DNA from: Methylobacterium aerolatum
Lineage (GTDB): Bacteria > Pseudomonadota > Alphaproteobacteria > Rhizobiales > Beijerinckiaceae
Reading direction: 5' to 3'
Length of the DNA: 64,000 nt
Assembly (NCBI RefSeq): GCF_022179085.1
Contig: NZ_BPQE01000012.1
Coordinates: 31,055 to 95,054 of the forward strand
A program made the translations under genes and the position numbers. The notes under the pieces were generated by a model that ran no database searches, was not told the DNA's origin, and saw nothing but the letters and a program-made list of their open reading frames with translations. Shown here piece by piece: positions 42,635-51,514 of the stretch (within the stretch, counting starts at the first letter, position 1; every line of letters starts with the position of its first letter).

Positions 42635-43474
42635 TCAAGGCGATCCGCCGGGCAGCCTGCCCGCCTCGCCCTCCAGCAACGCCTCCTCGATCCCGTCCTT
42701 GAGGGCGACGCCGGTGAGGCCGCGCCGCAGGGCCTCGCGCACGAACCACGCCACCTTGGCCGCCGCGAGGTCCGGCGTCAGGCCGCCCCGGCCGTGCACG
42801 TTCGAGATGCAGTTGCGCTCCGAGTCCCGCCGCCCGGGGCGGGGTCCGTAGGTGAGGTAGAGGCCGAGGCTGTCGGCGACGCTGAGGCCCGGCCGTTCGC
42901 CGATCAGCACCACGCTGAGCCTCGCCCCGAGCCGCTCGCCCACGGGATCGCCCAGGGCCACCCGGCCCTGTTCGGCGAGGACGATGGGCGCGATGCGGTA
43001 GCCGTCGAGGAGGGCGAGGCAGGCATGGATCACCGGTACGGCATGGCTCGCCACGGCTTTGGCCGAGAGCCCGTCCGCGATGACGAAAACGAGGTCGAAG
43101 CCCTGCCCGCCGTCCTGCGCCCGCGCGGCGGCGGCCTCCTCCAGCGTGGCGATCGAGGCGTCGTCGAGCCGCCGCCCGAGATCCGGGCGCCGCAGGTAGG
43201 TGGGGCGGTCCGGCGCCGCGCTGTGCACGCGCAGCACCGGATGGGGCGGCAGGGCGGCGGCCAGGGCCTCGACGTCGAGGACGGCGTGGACGGCGTCCCG
43301 CGCCTGGGCGTGGGCGAGCTGGAAATCGAGCATCGGCCGCAGCGGCAGGGCGTCGCCGGTCCGTCCGAGGCCGATCCGGGCCGGCGTCGCCCGCCTCAGG
43401 GCCGCCCAGCGGTCGTCCTGCGTGAGGTCGGTGCGGAGGGGGCCGTCGGGCAGGGTGTCGGGATCGGGCTTCAT
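42635..43474 (-). CDS. eutC: Ethanolamine ammonia-lyase small subunit
   Basis: 279 residues, full length. Family blocks are ATPARIGLGRTGDALPLRPM, LDFQLAHAQARDAVHAVLD, the VFVIADGLSAKAV block, IGERPGLSVADSLGLYLTYG, and SERNCISNVHGRGG near the cobalamin site. With EutB it forms the adenosylcobalamin enzyme that splits ethanolamine into acetaldehyde and ammonia. The ATG overlaps the eutB stop (ATGA), so the subunits are coupled. No microcompartment shell genes are present, so this is the simple cytosolic form of the pathway. Confidence 0.95.
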   Translation of the reverse strand: MKPDPDTLPDGPLRTDLTQDDRWAALRRATPARIGLGRTGDALPLRPMLDFQLAHAQARDAVHAVLDVEALAAALPPHPVLRVHSAAPDRPTYLRRPDLGRRLDDASIATLEEAAAARAQDGGQGFDLVFVIADGLSAKAVASHAVPVIHACLALLDGYRIAPIVLAEQGRVALGDPVGERLGARLSVVLIGERPGLSVADSLGLYLTYGPRPGRRDSERNCISNVHGRGGLTPDLAAAKVAWFVREALRRGLTGVALKDGIEEALLEGEAGRLPGGSP

Positions 43475-44868
43475 CGCGCGGCGTCCCCCCGGTCGAAGAG
43501 GCGGGCCAGCGACGGGTGCGGGGCTTCGAGGAGGCGGGCCGGCCCCTCCGGCGCGCCCATGCCCATCCTGTCGAGCCACGCCTCGAACTCGGGGGCGGCC
43601 CGTACCCCGAACAGCGAGCGCAGGGCGAGCAGGTCGTGGAACGACAGGCTCTGGTAGTTCAGCATGACGTCGTCGGAGCCGGGGACGGTGATCAGGAAGC
43701 TGCATCCGGCTTGCGTGAGCAGCAGCATCAGCCCGTCCATGTCGTCCTGGTCGGCCTCGGCGTGGTTGGTGTAGCAGACGTCGCAGCCCATCGGCAGGCC
43801 GAGAAGCTTGCCGCAAAAATGGTCCTCCAGGCCGGCGCGGGTGATCTGCTTGCCGTCGTAGAGGTATTCCGGGCCGATGAAGCCGACCACCGTGTTGACG
43901 AGCAGCGGCCGGAAGGCGCGGGCCACCGCGTAGGCCCTCGCCTCCACGGTCTGCTGGTCCACCCCATGGTGCGCGTCGGCCGAGAGCGCGGAGCCCTGGC
44001 CGGTCTCGAAGTACATGGCGTTGTCGCCGACCGTGCCCCGGTTGAGGCTGCGGGCGGCGTCGTGCGCCTCGGCCAGCACCGCGAGGTCGATGCCGAAGCC
44101 GCGGTTGGCCGCCTCGGTCCCGGCGACCGACTGGAACACGAGATCCACCGGGGCGCCGCGCTCGATGATCGCCAGGGCGTTGGTGACGTGGGTCAGGACG
44201 CAGGTCTGGGTCGGGATCGCGTAGTGCTGGCGCATCTCGTCCAGCATCGTGGTGAGGGCGATCGCGGTCTCGACGTCGTCGGAGGCGGGGTTGATGCCGA
44301 TGACGGCATCGCCCGCGCCGTAGAGCAGCCCGTCGATGACCGAGGCGGCGACGCCGCGCGGGTCGTCGGCCGGGTGGTTGGGCTGCAGGCGGGTCGCGAG
44401 GCGCCCCGGCAGGCCGATGGTGGTGCGGAAGGCCGTCGTCACCCGGCACCTGCGCGCCACGACGACGAGGTCCTGAAGGCGCATCAGCTTTGAGACGGCG
44501 GCGACCATCTCCGGCGTCAGGCCCGGCGCCAGGGCGGCCAGGGTCGCCGCGTCGGCCTCGGGGCCGAGCAGCCAATCGCGGAACCCGCCGACGGTGAGAT
44601 GGGAGACCGGGGCGAAGGCGGCGGCGTCGTGTCCGTCGATGATGAGGCGCGTAACCTCGTCCTCCTCGTAGGGCACCACGGCTTCGGTGAGGAAGGTCTT
44701 CAGCGGCAGGTCGGCGAGGACTGTGCGCGCGGCGACCCGCATGGCGTCGCTGGCGGCCGCGAGCCCGGCCAGCTCGTCACCGGATCGCAGCGGGGAGGCG
44801 GCCGCGAGGACCGCCTTCAGGTCGGGGAAGCGATGGCGCTCGCCGCCGAGGTCGCATCGATAGGCCAC
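43471..44868 (-). CDS. eutB: Ethanolamine ammonia-lyase large subunit
   Basis: 465 residues from the GTG at 44868. Blocks shared with E. coli EutB include LRSGDELAGLAAAS, TTIGLPGRLATRLQPN, GAGDAVIGINPASDDVE, TGQGSALSADAHHGVDQQT, NTVVGFIGPEYLYDGKQITR, AGLEDHFCGKLLGLPMGCDV and CYTNHAEADQDDMDGL. It binds ethanolamine and provides the radical site. The GTG gives a start like that of the E. coli protein (VAYRCDLGG); an upstream GTG at 44907 lies inside a hairpin. No cobalamin riboswitch is recognisable upstream. Divergent from an AraC-type regulator. Confidence 0.95.
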   Translation of the reverse strand: MAYRCDLGGERHRFPDLKAVLAAASPLRSGDELAGLAAASDAMRVAARTVLADLPLKTFLTEAVVPYEEDEVTRLIIDGHDAAAFAPVSHLTVGGFRDWLLGPEADAATLAALAPGLTPEMVAAVSKLMRLQDLVVVARRCRVTTAFRTTIGLPGRLATRLQPNHPADDPRGVAASVIDGLLYGAGDAVIGINPASDDVETAIALTTMLDEMRQHYAIPTQTCVLTHVTNALAIIERGAPVDLVFQSVAGTEAANRGFGIDLAVLAEAHDAARSLNRGTVGDNAMYFETGQGSALSADAHHGVDQQTVEARAYAVARAFRPLLVNTVVGFIGPEYLYDGKQITRAGLEDHFCGKLLGLPMGCDVCYTNHAEADQDDMDGLMLLLTQAGCSFLITVPGSDDVMLNYQSLSFHDLLALRSLFGVRAAPEFEAWLDRMGMGAPEGPARLLEAPHPSLARLFDRGDAAR

Positions 44869-44886
44869 CGGTCCGTCACTCCGTGC

Positions 44887-44932
44887 GCCGGGCCGGCGGC
44901 ACCGCACCCCTCGGGGTGCGATCCGGCCCGGC
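44887..44932 (-). promoter_or_regulatory. Nested inverted repeats upstream of eutB
   Basis: Outer arms GCCGGGCCGG (44887-44896) and CCGGCCCGGC (44923-44932) enclose inner arms CGCACCCC (44903-44910) and GGGGTGCG (44913-44920). Transcribed from the minus strand it would form a very stable two-tier hairpin 19 bases before the eutB start; as DNA it could be a cruciform or operator. Its role is unknown. Confidence 0.5.
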
Positions 44933-45095
44933 CGTCAGAGCCCCCTGGAGGAGGCGGGAGAGTCGGAGCCTATCCTAGATCCGAACGGGCCGTGGCGCTC
45001 GACCGGGCGTCGCAGAGTTTTGACCCTTGGCAACAAATTTGCGGCGCGTACTCTCGCAAGGGACGGCGTACGTCGCGGAGAGGGCAGCCCTGGTC

Positions 45096-46130
45096 ATGGC
45101 CCGCATCGACAGCTCCAGCCGGGCCGTGTCCGGAGCGAGGGTCTTCGCTTCGGCCGCGACGGGCCTCGGCGCCTTCCTCGAGGCGAACCGCGTCTGCGCC
45201 GGCAGCCTGTTCGATCAGGTCGCCCTCGATCCGGAGAGGCTCGCCTCGCCCACGGCGCCGATCGGCCTGCGCCAATACTGCGACATCCTCGAACTGGCGG
45301 CGCGCCGCTCCCACGATCCCACCGTCGGCCTCCGCTACGGCCAGCAGTTCAAGCCGGAGATGCTGGGGTTGATCGGCCACATCGCGCTGTCGTCGCCGAC
45401 CCTGCGCGCGGCGGCCGAGAACCTCGCGGCCTATTTCGGCTACCATCAGGAGGACACGGTCACCCGGCTCGTCGACGCGAACGGGACCTGCCGCCTGACC
45501 TATGCGATCCGCTCGCCCCACATCGCCGAGCGGCGCCAGGATGCGGTCGTGACCCTCGGCATGTACGTCAACGTCTTCCGGCACGGGGCCGGGCCGGATT
45601 GGTGCCCGCAGGAGGTTCACCTCGAACACGCCCGCACGGAGGATTGGCGCGCGATCGAGGAGGCGTTCGGGGCGCCGGTCCTGTTCGGGCAGGACGCCAA
45701 CGCCCTGGTCTTCCGGCACGATCAGGCCGCGCGGGCCATGCCGGACGCCAACCTCCCCCTCCTCGACCTGCTCTGCGCGACGATCGTTCAGATGGGGATG
45801 GCCGGGGGCACCCCGTCGCTGGAGGAGCGCATCCGGGCCTATGTCCGCGCCAACCTCAGCGTGCGGGATCTCTCCCTCCGCCATGCCAGCGACGCCCTCG
45901 GCATTCCGCGCTGGACCCTCCAGCGGCGCCTGGCCGAGGGCAACACCAGCTTCGCCGATATCGTGGACCGCCTCCGCCGGGACCTCGCCGAGCATTACCT
46001 CGCCGGCACCAAGCACCCGGTGAGCGAGATTTCGGCTCTGCTCGGCTTCTCGGAGGTGAGCGCCTTCACCCGCGCCTTCCGGCGCTGGCACGGGGTGCCG
46101 CCCAGGACCTATCGCGGCCACACCTCCTGA
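45096..46130 (+). CDS. AraC-family transcriptional regulator
   Basis: 344 residues. The N-terminal half (about 20-210) fits the arabinose-binding-like sensor domain of the OruR/ArgR-type AraC group (RSHDPTVGLRYGQQFKPEML, LIGHIALSSPTLRAAAENLA). The C-terminal HTH_18 domain (about 240-340) has SVRDLSLRHASDALGIPRWT then LQRRLAEGNTSFADIVDRLR and the signature SEISALLGFSEVSAFTRAFR with RWHGVPPRTYR. The chosen ATG gives MARIDSSSR; a TTG at 45027 extends it by 23 residues. It is transcribed away from eutB and is the natural candidate to control the ethanolamine genes. Confidence 0.9.
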   Translation: MARIDSSSRAVSGARVFASAATGLGAFLEANRVCAGSLFDQVALDPERLASPTAPIGLRQYCDILELAARRSHDPTVGLRYGQQFKPEMLGLIGHIALSSPTLRAAAENLAAYFGYHQEDTVTRLVDANGTCRLTYAIRSPHIAERRQDAVVTLGMYVNVFRHGAGPDWCPQEVHLEHARTEDWRAIEEAFGAPVLFGQDANALVFRHDQAARAMPDANLPLLDLLCATIVQMGMAGGTPSLEERIRAYVRANLSVRDLSLRHASDALGIPRWTLQRRLAEGNTSFADIVDRLRRDLAEHYLAGTKHPVSEISALLGFSEVSAFTRAFRRWHGVPPRTYRGHTS

Positions 46131-46169
46131 CCGGGGGCGGGTGAGCCCCGCAACCCCCGTCGCGGCGCC

Positions 46170-48185
46170 TCAGGCCGCGCGGATCCCGGCCAGGAACCGG
46201 GCGACCTCGCCGCCGAGGTGCTCGGACTGGCGCGACAGGTCCGAGGCCGCCGTCAGCACCTGCGTCGCCGCCGCGCCGGTCTCCTCGGCCGCCTGGGCCA
46301 CGCCGGTGACGTTGCTCGTCACCTCGCCGGTGCCCTGGGCCGCCTCCGCGACGTTGCGCACGATCTCCTGGGTCGCCGCTCCCTGCTGCTGCACCGAGAC
46401 GGCGATGGAGGAGGCGACGCCGTTGATCTCCTGGATGCGGCGGCGGATCCCGTCGATGGCGCCGACCGCGCTCCCCGTCGCGCCCTGGATGCGGCCGATC
46501 TGGGCCGTGATGTCCTCGGTGGCGCGGGCGGTCTGGTTCGCCAGCTCCTTGACCTCGGCGGCCACGACGGCGAAGCCGCGCCCCGCCTCGCCGGCGCGCG
46601 CCGCCTCGATGGTGGCGTTCAGCGCCAGCAGGTTCGTCTGGCTCGCGATGGCCGAGATCATGGCGACCACGTCGCCGATCTTGCGCACCGCCTCGCTCAG
46701 TTCCTGCACCAGGGAGGCGGTCTGCTCCGCCTCCCGCACCGCGTGGCCCGCGAGTTCCTCCGAGCCCGCGACCTGCCGCCCGATCTCGTCGACGGAGGCG
46801 CCCAGTTCCTCGGCCGCCGCCGCCACGGTGCTGACGTTGGCCGCCGCTTGGTTCGCCGCCGCCGCCACCGCCGTCGATTGCTGCGCGGTCTCGGTGGCAA
46901 TGCCCGACATGCTGGAGGCGGTCGCCTGCAACTCGGCCGCCGCCGACGCCACCGAGGTCAGGACGGAGCCGACGGTCTGCTCGAAGGCATCGGCCATCGC
47001 CGCGAGTTCGGCCTTGTGCCGCGCCTCGGCCTCGGTGCGCTCCCGGGCGGCCTCCTCCTCCAGACGGCGGACGCGCTCGCGCTGCTCCACCTGCGCGGTG
47101 ACGTCGATGGCGAACTTCGTCACCTGCACGGGGCGCCCGTCGGCGTCGAACACCGGGTTGTAGCTCGCCTCGATCCAGACCTCGCGGCCGCCCTTGCCGA
47201 TGCGGCGAAACTGCCCGGCCTGGTACTCGCCGCGGCGCAGCGCCTCCCAGAAGCGGGCGTATTCGGCGCTGGCGCGGTAGGCGGGATCGACGAACATCCC
47301 GTGGTGCTGGCCCACGACCTCGGCCGCCGTGTAGCCCACGGCGTCGAGGAAGTTCGCGTTCGCCTCCAGGACGCGCCCGTCGAGGTCGAAGCTGATCACC
47401 GCCTGCGACTTGCGGATGGCGTCCACCTGCCCCCTGAGGGCCGCCGCCTCCACGGTCTGCGCGGTGATGTCGGTGGCGTACTTGACCACCTTGACGATGT
47501 TTCCGGCCCCGTCGCCGATCGGGTTGTACGAACCCTTGATCCACACGGTCTTGCCGGCCTTCGTGATGCGCTTGAACTCCGCGATCTCCGCGCGCCCCGC
47601 GCGCAGCCGCTCCCAGAAGGCGGTGTAGTCGCGGCTGTCGCGGTAGGCGGGATCGACGAAGAGGCCGTGGTGGCGCGCGCGGACCTCGTCGAGGGTGTAC
47701 CCCATCAGGCCGAGGAAGGCGGCGTTGGCCGAGAGGATGGTCCCGTCGGGCAGGAACTCGATGACGGCCTGCGACGCCTCGATCGCGGCGAGGCGGCGGG
47801 CTTGGTCCTCGCGCTCCAGGCGCGGGGCGGCGTCGACCCATTCGAGGGCGTGACCCTGCGGCGTGCCCCGGCCCGGTACGGGCACCGCCACGACGTCGTA
47901 CCAGCGCCCGCCGAGGGCGACGAGGGCCGCGGGCGAGCCCTCGGGCCGGCCGGCGAGGGAGCGCCCCCCGGTGTCGCGGCAGAGGCCGTCGATGTGCCGC
48001 CCGACGATGGCCGCCGGCGCGATGCCGGGCGACGCCTGCCCGGAGCCGCGCAGCAGGTCGGCCATGGCCGGGTTCATCGCGGTCACGGCCCCGTCGGCGT
48101 TGAGGCTCAGCACCGGCGTGCGCAGGACCGCGAGCGTCGCAGCCCCGGCAAGTGCCCTGCGACGGTCACCGATGAAGTCGAACAT
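46170..48185 (-). CDS. Soluble PAS-domain methyl-accepting chemotaxis protein
   Basis: 671 residues and no membrane segment. Three PAS-like units: a weak one at about 15-120 ([20 protein letters not shown]), and two clear tandem ones at about 130-245 and 250-370 that share the pattern SQAVIxF...DGxxLxANxxFL..GY, HHGxFVDPAYRxSxxYxxFW and WIxxSYNP. This is the pattern of PAS domains in Aer2-like receptors, which may bind haem or flavin. A signalling coiled coil follows (about 400-671) with the tip [20 protein letters not shown] and [15 protein letters not shown]. The ATG used begins [12 protein letters not shown]. Energy- or oxygen-sensing is a reasonable guess. Confidence 0.92.
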   Translation of the reverse strand: MFDFIGDRRRALAGAATLAVLRTPVLSLNADGAVTAMNPAMADLLRGSGQASPGIAPAAIVGRHIDGLCRDTGGRSLAGRPEGSPAALVALGGRWYDVVAVPVPGRGTPQGHALEWVDAAPRLEREDQARRLAAIEASQAVIEFLPDGTILSANAAFLGLMGYTLDEVRARHHGLFVDPAYRDSRDYTAFWERLRAGRAEIAEFKRITKAGKTVWIKGSYNPIGDGAGNIVKVVKYATDITAQTVEAAALRGQVDAIRKSQAVISFDLDGRVLEANANFLDAVGYTAAEVVGQHHGMFVDPAYRASAEYARFWEALRRGEYQAGQFRRIGKGGREVWIEASYNPVFDADGRPVQVTKFAIDVTAQVEQRERVRRLEEEAARERTEAEARHKAELAAMADAFEQTVGSVLTSVASAAAELQATASSMSGIATETAQQSTAVAAAANQAAANVSTVAAAAEELGASVDEIGRQVAGSEELAGHAVREAEQTASLVQELSEAVRKIGDVVAMISAIASQTNLLALNATIEAARAGEAGRGFAVVAAEVKELANQTARATEDITAQIGRIQGATGSAVGAIDGIRRRIQEINGVASSIAVSVQQQGAATQEIVRNVAEAAQGTGEVTSNVTGVAQAAEETGAAATQVLTAASDLSRQSEHLGGEVARFLAGIRAA

Positions 48186-48508
48186 GACGAGATTTCCCGT
48201 ATTTCCGATGGCGGCCCCGGGCTGCAACGGCCGGCAACCGTTCGCTCCGAGCGATGATTGGTATCGCTCCGCTGCCATTGCGGAATACTGAATTCGGATT
48301 TCAAATCGGCCGTCTGGAATCGGCCATTTCGCAGCATTTCCCAGTTAACGAAACATGAACTCTTGGGAAGAGCGCGAGCGCTGGGAGAAATCGGTTCATC
48401 CTGCGCAAGTGCCCAATGGAATCGTTCGCCGAAGACTTGTGCATGACGGTCACCGATGCGGACATCGACTTGGTGTCACCAGTCGCCGGGCGCGGCGCGG
48501 GGGCGCGG
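48186..48508. other. Intergenic region, chemoreceptor promoter
   Basis: About 320 bases between ccoS and the PAS chemoreceptor gene. The part 48280-48360 is AT-richer and should contain the chemoreceptor promoter. A plus-strand frame from 48416 opens with a protein-like start (MTVTDADIDLV) but runs antisense through ccoS, so I do not call it. Confidence 0.4.
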
Positions 48509-48646
48509 TCACTCGTCGTGGAGGGCACGGTACTCGGCACCGTCGATGTCGTCGTACTGGCCGGCCCGCAGCGACCAGAGGAAGGCGGTGAGGCCGAGTG
48601 TGCCGAGGCCGAGGGCGATGGGGATGAGGAGGAGGAGCACGGTCAT
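48509..48646 (-). CDS. ccoS: cbb3-type cytochrome oxidase assembly protein CcoS
   Basis: 45 residues: one membrane helix (VLLLLIPIALGLGTLGLTAF) followed by the CcoS tail LWSLRAGQYDDIDGAEYRAL. The tryptophan, GQYDD and downstream acidic residues are the family pattern. It is needed for cofactor insertion into cbb3 oxidase. Its ATG is 8 bases after the ccoI stop, and it closes the ccoNOQP-ccoGHIS run. Confidence 0.92.
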   Translation of the reverse strand: MTVLLLLIPIALGLGTLGLTAFLWSLRAGQYDDIDGAEYRALHDE

Positions 48647-48654
48647 GGCGGGAC

Positions 48655-50988
48655 TCACGCGGCGCGCGGGACGCTGGGGATCCGGCCGCGCCGCGCCGGG
48701 ACGGGAGCCCCCAAGCCCGCCGGGCTGACCGGGCTGACCGGGACCTGCCGCGCCCGCAGGGCGTTCGCCGTGACCACGAGGGACGAGCCCGACATCGCGA
48801 GCGCCGCGATCAGCGGTGTCAGGAGGCCCGCCGCCGCCAGGGGGACCGCCAGCAGGTTGTAGGCCGCCGAGAACCACAGGTTCTGCAGCATGAGACGGCG
48901 GGCGCGTCGGCCCGCCGCCAGGACGGAGAGCACCGGGGAGAGCCCCCGTCCCAGGAACAGCGCGTCGGCCGCGGCCTGGCTGACATGCGCGGCGGTCACC
49001 GGCGAGAGCGAGGCCCGGGCGGCGGCGAGGGCGGGCGCATCGTTGAGGCCGTCGCCCACCATCAGCACCCGGCGCCCCGAGGCCCGCAGGGCGTCGATGC
49101 GGGCGATCTTGTCCCCGGGCGTCAGTCCGGCCTCCCACTCCGCCACGCCGAGGCGGCGCGCGACCGCCGCGACGGCGGGGGCGCGGTCGCCCGAGAGGAT
49201 CGCCACGCGCAGGCCCGCGGCCGCGAGGGCCGCGACGACCTCGCGGGCGTCGGGCCGCAGGGCTTGGCGGATGGGGAAGGCGACGGCATCCCCGTCCCCG
49301 GCCCGGAAGCAGATCACCGACGCCTCCGGATCGGCCTTCAGCGCGGCGGACGCCTCCGGCCCGGCGTCGCAGAAGCCGGCCGAGCCGAGCCGCATCTCGA
49401 CGCCATCGACCAGGGCGCGCACCCCGAGCCCCGCCGCCTCCTCGGCGCCCGGATACGGCGTCGCGCCGCCCGCGGCCTCGGCCAGGGCCGCCGCCATCGG
49501 GTGCCGGCTCGACAGGGCTAGGCGCGCCGCGCTCGCCAGGGCCACCGGATCGGAGAAGCCCGGCGCCAGGACCGGCTCCGGCAGGGTCAGCGTGCCGGTC
49601 TTGTCGAACACGACGGTGTCGATCCCGGCGAACCGCTCCAGGGCCGTGCCGTCGTTGAGGAGCACCCCCTCGCGGAACAGGGCGCCGGCCGCCACGACCT
49701 GGACGGCGGGGATGGCGAGGCCGAGGGCGCAGGGACAGGTGACGATCAGCACCGCCACGGCATCGAGGAGCGCGAGGTGCCAGCCCGCCCCTGCGGCGAG
49801 CCATCCCGCGAGCGTCACGGCGGCGGCCCCGTGGACGAGGGGCACGTATAGGCGCGTCGCCCGGTCGGCGAGGACGAGGGCGCGCGAGCGCCGCTCCAGC
49901 GCCCGCCGCATCAGGCCCTCGACCTCGTCGAGCAGGGTCGTGCCCGCCGCCGCCGTCACCTTAACGGTCAGGGCTCCGTTCCCGTTGAGGGCGCCCGCGA
50001 AGACGCGGTCGCCGCCACGGACCGTGACGGCGGCGGTCTCGCCGGTGACGAGGCTCTGGTCGAGATCGGAGGTGCCGTGCTCCACGACCCCGTCGGCGGG
50101 CACCCGCTCGCCGGGCCGGATCAGGATGCGGGCGCCGGGCGCGAGGTCGGCGAGGGGGACGTCGCGCAGGCTGCCGTCCGCCTCCGCGAGGGTCGCCCGC
50201 TCGGAGCGCAGCGCGGCGAGGTTCTCCGCGAAGGCGCGGGTGCGCCGCCGCATCGCCTGATCGAGCACGCGGCCGATCAGCAGGAAGAACAGCAGCATCA
50301 CCGCGCCGTCGAAATAGGCGTGGGTCGCGCCCGCCAGGGTCTCACACACCGACGCGGCCAAGGTCAGGACCACGCCGAGGGTGATCGGGACGTCCATGCC
50401 CACCCGGCCGGCGCGCAGGCCCCTCAGCGCCCCCTCGTAGAAGGGCCGCCCGGCATAGGCGGCGGCCGGCAGGGCGATCACGGCCTGGATCCAGTGGAAG
50501 AGGTCCCGGGTCTCCGGGCTCATGTCCGACGCGGCGCCGGCCCAGACCGAGACGGCCAGCAGCATCACGTTCATGGAGGCGAAGCCCGCCACCGCGAGCG
50601 CCCGGATCAGGCGCTCCGTCTCGGCGGCCTCGGCTTCCGCGCGCCTGCCGGGCGCGAAGGGCTGCGCGGAATAGCCGAGGGAGGCCAGGGCGCCGAGCAC
50701 GGCGGGGATGTCGGGCACGGCCCCCGGCCTCCAGGTCACGGCGAGGCGCCGGTCCGAGACGTTCAGCCGCGCGGCGGCCAGGCCGGGCAGGGGGGCCAGA
50801 CCGCCCTCGATGGCGCCCATGCAGGCGGCGCAGCGGATGCCCTCGACGGCGAATTCGGCGCGGGCGGAGCCATCGGGCAGGGGGGCGACGAAGGCGGCGT
50901 AGTCCCGGCCGAGGGAGGGCAGGGTGTTGGCCGCGCTCCACGCGCCGTGCGCCTCCACGTAGGCCAGTGCCATGTCGGTGCAGCACAT
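48655..50988 (-). CDS. ccoI: Copper-translocating P-type ATPase CcoI (FixI)
   Basis: 777 residues. N-terminal CCTD, then a heavy-metal-associated domain with GIRCAACMGAIEGG (about 50-62). Eight membrane helices include the metal site CPCALG. The actuator loop has SLVTGET, the phosphorylation site is DKTGTL, the nucleotide site SSRHPMA and the hinge MVGDGLNDAPAL. It pumps copper for the binuclear centre of cbb3 oxidase. GGAG lies five bases before the ATG. The HMA and CPC cysteines needed for copper are intact. Confidence 0.95.
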   Translation of the reverse strand: MCCTDMALAYVEAHGAWSAANTLPSLGRDYAAFVAPLPDGSARAEFAVEGIRCAACMGAIEGGLAPLPGLAAARLNVSDRRLAVTWRPGAVPDIPAVLGALASLGYSAQPFAPGRRAEAEAAETERLIRALAVAGFASMNVMLLAVSVWAGAASDMSPETRDLFHWIQAVIALPAAAYAGRPFYEGALRGLRAGRVGMDVPITLGVVLTLAASVCETLAGATHAYFDGAVMLLFFLLIGRVLDQAMRRRTRAFAENLAALRSERATLAEADGSLRDVPLADLAPGARILIRPGERVPADGVVEHGTSDLDQSLVTGETAAVTVRGGDRVFAGALNGNGALTVKVTAAAGTTLLDEVEGLMRRALERRSRALVLADRATRLYVPLVHGAAAVTLAGWLAAGAGWHLALLDAVAVLIVTCPCALGLAIPAVQVVAAGALFREGVLLNDGTALERFAGIDTVVFDKTGTLTLPEPVLAPGFSDPVALASAARLALSSRHPMAAALAEAAGGATPYPGAEEAAGLGVRALVDGVEMRLGSAGFCDAGPEASAALKADPEASVICFRAGDGDAVAFPIRQALRPDAREVVAALAAAGLRVAILSGDRAPAVAAVARRLGVAEWEAGLTPGDKIARIDALRASGRRVLMVGDGLNDAPALAAARASLSPVTAAHVSQAAADALFLGRGLSPVLSVLAAGRRARRLMLQNLWFSAAYNLLAVPLAAAGLLTPLIAALAMSGSSLVVTANALRARQVPVSPVSPAGLGAPVPARRGRIPSVPRAA

Positions 50989-50998
50989 GCGCGGCTCC

Positions 50999-51514
50999 TC
51001 AGTCCAGGATGACCCGGTTCCTGCGCCGGAACGCGACGCCCTCCGCATCGCGGACCTCGATGACGAGATCCCACTGCCCCCGCGCCACGGGCTCCGCCCG
51101 CGCCGCATAGGTCCCCGCGCCGACCTCCGTGAGGTCGAGGCGCAGGTCCTGGCGCTTGTCGGTCGGACGTTCGAGGCGGGCCTGCACCGGTCGTCCCCGC
51201 AGCGGCGCCCCGGCGGCATCGGTCAAGGACACCTCGATCGACGCGACCGCGGCGGGATGGCGGACGGCCGTGGCGGCGAGGCGCCAGCCGAGGGCCTCCT
51301 GCCCGGCGGCGCGCTTCAACTCGGCGTTGTACCTCTGGCTGGCCCGGTACGGGGACGGCTCGTCCAGCCCGGACCACGTGCGCAGCGCGGACGTGACGAG
51401 GACGGCGTCCGCTCCGGCGACGGTGCCGAAGAACGCGACGAGGATCGCCAGGACCCTGCGGCCGGTCAGCGTACCGGCAGCGGGCGCCGGGCGCGGCTGG
51501 ACGATGGTCGTCAT
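50999..51514 (-). CDS. ccoH: cbb3 oxidase assembly protein CcoH (FixH)
   Basis: 171 residues. One membrane helix (VLAILVAFFGTVAGADAVLV), then a periplasmic FixH domain: TWSGLDEPSPYRASQRYNAE, the LGWRLAATAVRHPAAVASIE block, and the end ARGQWDLVIEVRDAEGVAFR. It takes part in assembly of the oxidase with CcoG, CcoI and CcoS. The start overlaps the ccoG stop (ATGA), and ccoI begins 10 bases after its stop. Confidence 0.93.
   Translation of the reverse strand: MTTIVQPRPAPAAGTLTGRRVLAILVAFFGTVAGADAVLVTSALRTWSGLDEPSPYRASQRYNAELKRAAGQEALGWRLAATAVRHPAAVASIEVSLTDAAGAPLRGRPVQARLERPTDKRQDLRLDLTEVGAGTYAARAEPVARGQWDLVIEVRDAEGVAFRRRNRVILD

Noticed and set aside
44869-45095. A cobalamin riboswitch before eutB
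   Set aside because: EutBC needs adenosylcobalamin, so I looked for the B12-box pattern (GCCACTG-like) and did not find it; only the nested hairpin is present.
46131-46169. A fourth copy of the stop-linked repeat between the AraC-type gene and the chemoreceptor
   Set aside because: GGGGGCGGG and GGCGCCTCA are reminiscent, but CCGGGATATCCGG and the remaining blocks are absent.
48416-48862. A plus-strand frame starting MTVTDADIDLV in the ccoS region
   Set aside because: The first 50 residues look protein-like, but it runs antisense through ccoS and the ccoI end and then becomes low-complexity; the opposite-strand genes are certain.
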